Positions 56,511 to 64,000 of a stretch of 64,000 nucleotides of DNA are shown here, one piece after another. The position numbers and the translations under genes were made by a program. Under the pieces are notes generated by a model. That model searched no databases and was not told the DNA's origin. It saw only the letters and a program-made list of their open reading frames with translations. Numbering within the stretch: the stretch's first letter is position 1; each line of letters starts with the position of its first letter. The DNA is from Fistulifera solaris (lineage: Eukaryota > Bacillariophyta > Bacillariophyceae > Naviculales > Stauroneidaceae), in contig AP026129.1 of assembly GCA_030295235.1 (NCBI GenBank), positions 1,240,001 through 1,304,000 of the forward strand, in the 5' to 3' direction.

Positions 56511-58028
56511 ATGATCCGCCTGATTCCCTTCATATTATTACTGCTAGACGCCGCAGACGCGAGCCGGAATTGGGTCGATTTGGTCGATTCTTCCAAACTC
56601 CAACCTCTCGATTCGAATGTAATTCACTATCTCCTACAATTTGACCCCTTTTTAACATCAGATGATATCGAGGGATGAAAAAAGTGACGAAAAAGAACCA
56701 TCCGACCCCGACGCCGACGATGATGATGATTCTTCATCTGCCGCACCTTCGGACTCCAATACCGCCTACCCGCTGACACTACCTCCTCATAACGATACAC
56801 CTGTTTTATGGGAACCTCCCGAGTTACCCATCCTGAATGTCACCAATAATGAATCATTCCCCGAGAAACCATTGCCGGCCGTACCCATGCCGTGGTATTT
56901 CAATTATGATTCCACTTCTAATTATGGTCCAGGTGAAATTGGTCTATTTTCCAAAGAAGGCTTGTTTGACATTAACGTACACAACAATCATTGGGGACAG
57001 GTTGAATTAGCGCCACTGTCGTATTGGGAAGAATTTACCGCGGACGGTTGGGGACCCTATCAGGGCGTCCTGGACAATCACGATCCCACCAATCGCAATT
57101 TGTGCGAGAAAGGCAGCATGCAAAGTCCCATTGATGTCCGCGAGAATGGGGGAGGTGTGTGTAAGGAAACACATCAGATCCATACGCACGCGGGTGATTT
57201 CGGAGTCCGTAGTGATCATGTACGGCACGAAATTCATCCCAACAAATTGCGTCTCTGGTACGATCGAAGACCCTGCGCGGATTTTGTCAACGATGAAGCG
57301 TGTGCGGAACCAGATCCACCCTTTGCCGATTTTCCCAATGGATGGGGTGGATATTCGGATGTGTTACATGTGGACTTTAAGGTTCCGGGTGAACATCGGA
57401 TATGGAATGAACAATTTGATGCGGAGATGCAAATATTTCACATTCATTACGGGCGTCGTCGTTTACCGACGCAAGCGGTGTTGATCCGGGCGCGAGACGA
57501 TGGCCACAATGCGTATTTGGAAGAAGTATTGACACTGTTCGAGTATGAATATGATTTGAATCAAGCGAAATGTGCTCGACGGTTACGAGAACAAAGGCGT
57601 TTGCACAGTCAAGTACATAGCCTGCTGGGAAACAACACGCCCAACGATAGCCATTTCAATAGCTGGGCCAATTTTTCCACCCTACTGGATCGACCCGGAA
57701 TCGAGCAAGAACAACACAAACGTCGACTCCAAAACTCGGTGTGGGACCCCCATCACTCGATGTTGGTGCCCTCCATATACTTTTATCGGTACGATGGATC
57801 CCTCACGGAACCTCCCTGCGGTGAATTTGTTTCCTGGTTTGTTTGTGACACACCGATGATCATCAGTTTTGAGCAACTGGAACGAATGAAAAGATCTTAT
57901 TCACCAATGTCGATGAAAACTGCCGTCTCACCAGTATCCATCATGACGAAAGTGTCGCACGACCGATTCGTCCCATTGGAGAACGTCCCGTCTGGAGATG
58001 TACCGAACAAGACTACGGTCCTTCATGA
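56511..58028 (+). CDS. Alpha-type carbonic anhydrase-like protein
   Basis: About 491 residues, secretory. A signal peptide (MIRLIPFILLLLDAADA) is followed by an acidic linker and the alpha-CA fold: SPIDVRENGG (N-terminal strand), MQIFHIHYG (two Zn-type His), YRYDGSLTEPPCGEFVSWFV (C-terminal signature). Alpha-CAs interconvert CO2 and bicarbonate; diatoms place some in the ER or outer plastid compartments for carbon concentration. The third Zn His of the AELHLVHW strand is not evident: here QAVLIRARDDGHN. Two structures are possible at the start: a 43-bp intron (56619-56661) or one extra G at 56674-56676 with no intron, which gives DPFLTSDDIEDEKSDEKE. C-terminal A4 at 57889-57892 must be A5 for the tail ILFTNVDENCRLTSIHH and the stop at 58028. 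Converges with SEN34 (81 bp). Confidence 0.85.
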
Positions 58029-58109
58029 GAGCGCTACCTTTCTGTCAATTTGTAAATAAAAAGTATACAAGAAACTCTATTTTATCGTTCTTGTTTTCAC
58101 TTCTTGTTT

Positions 58110-59174
58110 TCACCGCTTGGTTGATCCAATTTTGATCAGTGCCAGTTCCACAAAGGCCACATGATACACCACGGTCCCTTGTTCGGAACGCGGTTCGACT
58201 TTGGCCAGGAGGGCCAATTTAGCGGCCGTATGTAAACAACGAACGTATCCGGTCATATCGTAGGCCGTTGGAAACTTCGACGACAGCACACGCAATCCCG
58301 CAAAAGCATGGCATTCATCTCGTGGTGCCTCATACAACAAATAATCGCTTCCAAATTTGGCTCCACAAGAAACATGTAAGGAAGTGCCAGCATGCAAGGC
58401 TTGTATCACCGCGGCTCGTTCCAGATCCGCGGAGGAAACGTCCCGTAAAGGAAACGTACTCAACAAATCATCATCTTTTGGGAAGGAAGAAACAAGAGTG
58501 TCATTCGTTCCCATGGATTCTGGACGCATCCGACTCCAGACCGCCGGCACGACATCATACACCATGGCCCGCATCTCTTCCGCCTGTCGAACCTGTTCGG
58601 CTGCTTGCATGGATTGTTTGAGCGCGATGGCCCACGATTGGGCTAAATCATCATCGACAAGCACTGACAAGGGCTGTTCGAGCAAGATGCGACTCATGGG
58701 CGGCGCAATTGCCACGGGAGGTACCTTGTTACGTTCTCCGGCCAAATCAGCCCATTCTTGCTCCAATGCTGCTGGGTTGATGGGGAGATGATACAGGTGA
58801 TCACCCTTCAAAAAATCAGGGATCGAGCGTTTCCGTTTTTTCGACCTCGCATCCGCTTCGGCGTGCAAAGCCGCTTCTTCTTGCAGCTGCAGTTGTTTGC
58901 GTTGTTTCTTTGCGAGATGTTGTTCTTGTCGCAATTTTAATTTCAGTTCTTTCTTTTCCTGTCGGTTCATGCGTCGTTCGACTCCAGTTTCCGAATCGGT
59001 AATGGTAAATGTTACTGTCTGAGGACTGGTTCGCTCCATAGATTGCCGGGCCGCAACGACGGTAGCACTGGGACGAATCCGGCGAACTCCGACATAGAGC
59101 GGAGGAAGACGATGTTCCGACAAGGCTTGCGTCAATTCCGACGAAAAAACGACCGTGATTTGGGATTGCTCCAT
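58110..59174 (-). CDS. tRNA-splicing endonuclease catalytic subunit, SEN34-like
   Basis: 354 residues, single exon from ATG 59174. The C-terminal tRNA_int_endo domain is clear: LHVSCGAKFGSDYLLYEAPRDECHAFAGLRVLSS, with the catalytic Tyr (DYLLY), His (CHAF) and, after YVRCLHTAAKLALLAKV, the Lys. The N-terminal half has a basic coiled-coil (KKELKLKLRQEQHLAKKQRKQ) as in other SEN34 proteins. The complex cuts introns from pre-tRNAs in the nucleus. The frame upstream of 59174 continues without ATG to 59207. SEN2 has a similar domain; the short N-terminus favours SEN34. The frame is whole. Confidence 0.84.
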   Translation of the reverse strand: MEQSQITVVFSSELTQALSEHRLPPLYVGVRRIRPSATVVAARQSMERTSPQTVTFTITDSETGVERRMNRQEKKELKLKLRQEQHLAKKQRKQLQLQEEAALHAEADARSKKRKRSIPDFLKGDHLYHLPINPAALEQEWADLAGERNKVPPVAIAPPMSRILLEQPLSVLVDDDLAQSWAIALKQSMQAAEQVRQAEEMRAMVYDVVPAVWSRMRPESMGTNDTLVSSFPKDDDLLSTFPLRDVSSADLERAAVIQALHAGTSLHVSCGAKFGSDYLLYEAPRDECHAFAGLRVLSSKFPTAYDMTGYVRCLHTAAKLALLAKVEPRSEQGTVVYHVAFVELALIKIGSTKR

Positions 59175-59499
59175 CTGAAAACTGGAAAAGACGAATCGGA
59201 AGCGCAACAGACTCTAGGATGAGTCGATAATGGTATTTAGATTGCAATAATATGAATAGAAGTAGATCCTCAAAAGAAAAATAACTTGTTCAAAAATCGG
59301 GTGGTCCGTATGTCTTTCACATTTGGGTACTGGTGCGATTCGTTTGTGATTTCCATTATTCCGAATTGACGATCACAATCGCGCTCTAGGTACTAGTACA
59401 ACGGTTCTAGTTCGATCCATTCAGAATTTATCAATAATCATCACTCTATCATTCTTATGCTTATTTTGATTTTTTATGAAAAAACTGTTGCTTGATTCT
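59175..59499. other. Intergenic
   Basis: About 325 bp between the SEN34-like start and the GH16 stop, both on the minus strand. Nothing recognised. Confidence 0.5.
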
Positions 59500-61395
59500 C
59501 TACAATCCCCAAACAACAAGAAGAATGACAACAGCCACCCACCCCGATCCTGTCGGAACAGCAAAACTATCATCATCGATTGGTGCATTCGTCTCACTGG
59601 AAGGAGTCGTTGTCGTCGTCGAATCATCCCCCGAAAGCATCGATGGCGCCGGAGATACAGTACCCACCAAGGAAGCATCGGACGGTGCCGTGCAGGGTCC
59701 CGCGTAGTCACCCGCGCAGGGTGACAAACACTGCGGACCGGTCCAACCCGCGGGACACACGCAACTCCCATTCTTACAAGTACCTTCAGTTTGCTGGGAT
59801 CCTTGACAATCACTGTTTGCCAAACAAACACCACCACCGCGTTGGACCATAGACAAGGGTGCTTCGTTCACAAAGGGATTGAAGGTATACTTTTCCCAAT
59901 TCGCATCAATGTACTCGCGAGTTTCCAAACCGGGCGGATCGCACGTGACCGAATGTCCTTTGGACGGATTCTGATAAATGCGGACATAATCAATTTGAAA
60001 AGCGACGGGATTGGTGGCATCCAACTCGCGGCAAAGATCCGCCAACCACGTTGTGGCCTCGGGACAAAGCAAACAACCGGGATTGCCACAGTCGGTACAC
60101 GTCAACTGACTGTCGGCACTGCAAAAACCTGGATTCGCCAAGGAGCAGGGAGATTGGGGATCGCAGCCGTTCCATCCCCACCGTGGGGAAATGTCAGTAT
60201 TCAGGACTGTACAAAGAAAATTGAGAAAGACATTGTTTCACGATCGTCGACCTTTGTTGTTTAGGTACTTACTCAAATACATGGCTTCATACGGTATTTG
60301 TGGGACCGCATCGGCCGCTCCGGGACGAGCATTCAACATTTCCTGCGTAATCTCGTACATTAGTTCGCCTTCTCCATTGTACCAGCGAATGTATTGACCC
60401 GGTTCCCATTCCGTACGAATAATCGTTTGTTGTTGATAGTAGCGTTCCGAATGTTGCCAGGTCACTGATAAACCATCCTGCCACAAGGGCGGATCCTCTT
60501 GAATGAGTTGACCGTACCAGTAATTGTTGATCATGCGTGGATTCTCCGTGGCATTCAAACCGCCGTACGCATCTCCACCAAACGGAAACAAGTCGGGATA
60601 CCAATTTCCATCCTGGGGCATGGCGGGAGATATCGCACGTAACGAATCCGCGATCCCCGGGGCAACTTGTAAGGAAGAAGAAATTTGCGGTCGTCCTAAT
60701 TGCACATCGCGTCGTGTTCCATCCACGTGTGGTACATTGGAATATCGTAATACATAGTCTCCCGGTTGGGCTTCAATGATGTCAATTTCCGGACTCCCTC
60801 GTCCTCGTCCACCTTGACACGCACTCGCCGCTTGTCCGGCTGCGGCCTGCACGGCTTCCTTGGACGTTCCACAGGTATCGTAACTCCACGGCCACATGCC
60901 TTCGGTGCTAGTCAAATATCCGGGCCGCGCCAAATTGCCCAACATCCAAAAGGCCGGCCAGAGTCCGCCCCGATTAGGGGAACCCGGCAATTGCATCGAC
61001 AATTCAATGACACCGCCGGTAAAACAAAATTTATTCCACGTTGAGACCAATCCCGACTGATACGGACGTTCAAAGTGGTAGGGATTGCCCTGTGCATCAT
61101 ATTCCGTCCATTTGGCCCATTCACGTTTCGAAGCAATCGCGAGTTTGCCATCGGCCGTAGTGATGGTGGACGAATTGTAATAGTGCAAGGCGGCATTCGT
61201 GACACCGGGACGATCTTCGGCGGTCCATTTGGTGTCATGACCGTCCGTAAAGGAACGTCTCGCATCGTCAAATTCATCGGAAAAGACCAACGTGTAGCCG
61301 GTCGTCGGGTCGGTGCGAGCGGCCGTCGGGGTTTGTTCATCGATCCAAGAAGCACGCACCGCGATGCAGCTGCACAAAAGGAACGTGAGTCGCAT
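59500..61395 (-). CDS. SKN1/KRE6-like GH16 beta-glucan synthesis protein (2 exons)
   Basis: Exons (minus) 61395-60273 and 60206-59500 with a 66-bp intron; 609 residues. The splice rebuilds MYLILNTDISPRWGWNGCDP, a typical SKN1 segment. GH16 fold with the acid/base motif GSPEIDIIEAQ (ExDxxE) near residue 200. Then GFCSADSQ, IDYVRIYQNPSKGHSVTCDPP, an EGF-like repeat (CLANSDCQG...CKNGSCVCPAGWTGPQC) and a hydrophobic C-terminus (GWVAVVILLVVWGL), plausible membrane anchor. Signal peptide MRLTFLLCSCIAVRA. In diatoms SKN1-type proteins make beta-1,6 branches of chrysolaminarin, the vacuolar storage glucan. That role is known for relatives and inferred here. The frame is whole. Confidence 0.93.
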
Positions 61396-61807
61396 TGATA
61401 TTCTTTGTCAATCAATAATAGAAAGTTAGGATCTGTTCACGTTTTTATGTTCCGAGTCAATTTTTATTATTTTGTGATGTGCTTCTCGCTTCTTGGACGC
61501 CCACGTGAATCAAATTTTTGGATGGAAGCATCGGTTTTGCGCGTCTGTTTGACTCTCGGTCGTTAAGTATCCGGGCGTTACTGGCGTGGAGTGATTGACA
61601 CTCCACGGAATTTCTTTAGTCGAAAAACGTCCTTTCTACTTGATGGTGTATAGTAGCTCATTCGCGCTATGGCGCATCGTCACGTGAATCAAGCTCTCAC
61701 GACTGAAACCCCCCTCCTTTGCTTATTATTTACTCCGTACTCCGTATTTCTTTTTTTATTGACGTCTCGGCATGTCGAAAAATGAATCATCAAAGCATTT
61801 CTAGACT
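61396..61807. other. Intergenic with TACTCCGTA motifs
   Basis: About 410 bp. Holds overlapping TACTCCGTA sites at 61731-61739 and 61738-61746, 60-77 bp before the epimerase start, plus A/T-rich sequence. A likely promoter by position. Confidence 0.5.
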
Positions 61808-62776
61808 ATGTCGTTCCAGCGATCTATTTCCGTCATTGCCGTTCTCGGTCGTGCGGTGTGTGCCTTTCATCTTTTGATTTTGGGATACGGCCGCGTCGGA
61901 CGAGACGTCGCGCACGACGCTCAATCTATCTTTACGACCATCACTGGAACCGTGCGTCAACCAAGTGAGCCTGTTGGTAACATTCATTTGATTCCATTTC
62001 AAGACCGGTGCATTCAACCTTTACTATCGAATTGCTCACATATTTTAATTGCGTTGCCTCCACCCCGAGAAAAGGATGACGAACTGGAGGCAGTCCTCCA
62101 ATCCATTCAACAACAGTTTCCTCGAAACGGCTGGATCGGCATCATTTCAACCACCGGTGTTTATGGCGATCATCAAGGTTCTTGGGTGACGGAAACATCC
62201 GTCTGTTCTCCGTCTTCCGAAAGTGCATCACGATTTCTTCAGTGGGAACACGAATGGCGAAAAAATGTCAACACAATGGATATCAACTGGCCATTTTTCG
62301 ATGTGCTGGTATTTACGGGCCCGGTCGATCGGCATTGCATACCGTGTACCGAAACACGGCGTCGGAAGGAGGAGGAATCACCAATCGGATCCATACGCAC
62401 GATCTGTCACGAGCAGTGGTGGAGTGCATGAGAAAAAAGTCGTATTGGTGATGAATCAAGTATGGGCGATTGTGAAATCTTCAATCTGGCCGATGATCTA
62501 CCGGAATCACGTGCAGTCGTTCTGAAATATGCCCGTGATCTGTTACAATCAGGAGGTCTTTGGGACAACACGACGGATAACATGGTCCTTCCTTCCAAGA
62601 CGTCGAATCGAGCGCGACGACGGGAAACGGAGGAAAAGCGTGTTTGTAACCGAAAAATGAAAAAGATTTTGTTGGATGGAACAAATCTGATCTTTCCGAC
62701 GTATAAGGAAGGGTTACGGCACATCCTAGAACAGCCGTCGGAGCCGTGGTGGGAAAGGAAAGTATATCATCCTTAG
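61808..62776 (+). CDS. NAD(P)-dependent epimerase/dehydratase, YeeZ-like
   Basis: 322 residues from ATG 61808. SDR/Rossmann enzyme: LILGYGRVGRDV (GxGxxG dinucleotide loop), GIISTTGVYG, RCAGIYGPGRSAL, RIHTHDLSRAVVECM, EIFNLADDLP. This is the YeeZ (NAD epimerase) branch, substrate unknown. The leader ends AVCA then FH, a plastid-like junction. T5 at 62294-62298 must be T6 (giving WPFFRCAGIYGPG), and A6 at 62433-62438 must be A5 (giving MRKSRIGDESS) for one reading. A basic C-terminal extension (NRARRRETEEKR) and WERKVYHP end it at 62776. Its 3' end overlaps the facing minus-strand ORF by 51 bp. Confidence 0.8.
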
Positions 62777-63217
62777 TTTCTTGTGATATATATTCGCATG
62801 CTGGTACCGACAATGGATTTCCAGAATCTTCGACGGAATTCCAGATTGTGAGCGCACCGCATCTCTGCCTTTTTCCATCGTTTTGCCATCGACCACCAGT
62901 AGCACTTTCATAATGGCAAACGCAGAAGGGAGGTATTCTGGAGAAGACGAAACCCATGGAGGTACAATTCGAAAGCACATGGAGCTGGAAATAAGAACGA
63001 TGTATGATGACCATGCAATCAAGGAAAGAAAGGCTTGAATGATAAATAGCAATGCACAGCAGTACCAGGGTAAAGCAGGCGAGTTGATGAGTCTTTCTAA
63101 TTTCAGTCCCGCCCACACCGGACTTTTTTGAGTCACGCCCATGCGTGAATGCATTAGAGTAAACTGATTATAACGAAGCCAGCAGAGGACGGTGAGGAAC
63201 GATGAATTTACTTTCAT
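62726..63217 (-). CDS. Putative small membrane protein
   Basis: 163 residues from ATG 63217. Two hydrophobic helices (LPWYCCALLFIIQAFLSLIAW...SYIVLISSSMCFRIV) suggest a membrane protein. I recognise no family. It overlaps the end of the epimerase gene by 51 bp on the other strand. This could be chance; the helices and the 164-codon open frame are the only support. Confidence 0.35.
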   Translation of the reverse strand: MKVNSSFLTVLCWLRYNQFTLMHSRMGVTQKSPVWAGLKLERLINSPALPWYCCALLFIIQAFLSLIAWSSYIVLISSSMCFRIVPPWVSSSPEYLPSAFAIMKVLLVVDGKTMEKGRDAVRSQSGIPSKILEIHCRYQHANIYHKKLRMIYFPFPPRLRRLF

Positions 63218-64000
63218 GACCAGCAAATCCTCTAGCAATCGACGCTTATATATATATACAAATTAACACGGTGTTCTCTTTTAATTACTTTGTGCGCTGC
63301 TTTCATCCCATCTTAACGACTGAAGCAGAGGCCACTACTAGAGTATTCATGGAGAAATGCTTTTCGCACAATTCTAGCACCAAATCTAAAAGCTGTGCTT
63401 TTGCGTCCTTTACCTTGTTGCCGTGGTGGGAGCCAGCTTTTCCATTGAGTTGCACACTGACAAGGTCAGAGAATAAATCTTTCTCGAGACAAAAGGCCGA
63501 TTCGAAATCCGAACAGTCTTTCCAACAACAGATCGTTGCCCCGAATTCATGGATGCGCAAAACATACAGGGCAACGATGGATCGGCTTGCTATTTGCAAG
63601 CATGGAACAAAAGAAAAGGCAGCAAAAAAGCTGTGCTGTTTACTGGAATTATCGTATCTTCGACGCTCCAAGCGCGATGAGCGATTCCGATGTTCACTGT
63701 CCTTCATGCGCGACACGCGACATGGAAGGATACTGGTAGGAGGTTCGGCCTCATTCCCTACTAGTATGCTAGAGCTGCTAGAGACTCTAGAGAATGCAAG
63801 ATAATTCTGTGCACTGTTTTTCACTTTTCTGTATTTTTAGATTTTCGGGGCTGAAGGGTAGTGTGGATGAACGATGTATGAAATGTGAAAACGTTGGCGA
63901 GGAACGGAACTCCCCAGAACTCCGAACTGCGAACTCCGAACTCAAACGTCTTGTTCCATTGGCTCGAAGCTCGTAGCCGGTAGCCTTGAAGACAAGGAAT
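63218..64000. other. Uncertain end of window
   Basis: Overlapping open frames run on both strands: plus 63350-63804 (151 residues) and minus 63707-63303 (about 134 residues from ATG). Neither has a family signal and I cannot choose. GAACTCCGAACT tandem sequence lies at 63917-63943. A gene may be continuing out of the window. Confidence 0.3.
63917..63943. repeat. GAACTCCGAACT tandem sequence
   Basis: Two near-identical adjacent units (GAACTCCGAACTGC / GAACTCCGAACTC). Simple slippage duplication in likely non-coding DNA. Confidence 0.7.

Noticed and set aside
1-64000. CRISPR array, prophage, toxin or retrovirus-like element
   Set aside because: No regular spacer-repeat array, integrase, capsid, reverse transcriptase domain or long terminal repeats were seen.

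Overview
The window looks like nuclear DNA of a pennate diatom. Phaeodactylum tricornutum fits best by base composition, short GT-AG introns and gene style, but the species is my inference. The evidence is short spliceosomal introns (about 43-178 bp), closely packed genes on alternating strands with 3' ends often only 65-125 bp apart, and several proteins that begin with a signal peptide ending in an A/F- or A/W-type junction, the usual plastid pre-sequence of algae with complex red plastids. Other stramenopile markers are a UROD with a plastid leader, a DUF6824 protein, SKN1/KRE6-type GH16 and a stramenopile-type alpha-carbonic anhydrase.

Layout. 1-10 kb: 3' end of a peroxisomal acyl-CoA oxidase, a 12-exon RAD50, a plastid-type GNAT acetyltransferase and a DUF4336 protein. 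9-20 kb: a secreted VWA/HYR-repeat protein, uroporphyrinogen decarboxylase, a thioredoxin-like plastid protein, a Gln/Pro-rich unknown protein and histidyl-tRNA synthetase. 20-34 kb: an ankyrin protein, a Ser/Arg-rich protein, a hAT-family transposase gene, a PurE-like/PurC fusion for purine synthesis, a small membrane protein, a LarE-like sulfur transferase and a secreted protein with two polysaccharide deacetylase domains. 34-42 kb: a large CHD6-9-type chromatin remodeller. 42-53 kb: a DUF6824 protein, a coiled-coil protein, an NBAS/Sec39-type ER-tethering protein with a probable C-terminal continuation, and a nucleotide-sugar/triose-phosphate transporter. 53-64 kb: a tRNA-dihydrouridine synthase, a Cys-rich conserved protein, an alpha-carbonic anhydrase, a tRNA-splicing endonuclease subunit (SEN34 type), an SKN1/KRE6-like glucan transglycosylase, a YeeZ-like NAD(P) epimerase and two uncertain ORFs.

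The genes do not form an operon or one pathway. They are ordinary nuclear housekeeping genes with a few accessory ones. I found no CRISPR array, convincing tRNA/rRNA gene or retrovirus-like element, and nothing I would call a new multi-gene system.

The main structural observation is technical. At least 14 genes read correctly only if a short run of identical bases is one base longer (mostly) or shorter. This is seen in RAD50, DUF4336, CHD, NBAS, Dus, carbonic anhydrase, HisRS, the epimerase and others. The pattern suggests uncorrected long-read homopolymer errors rather than many independent pseudogenes. The ends I give for those genes follow the best conserved reading across these sites, and the sites are listed in the entries and findings.
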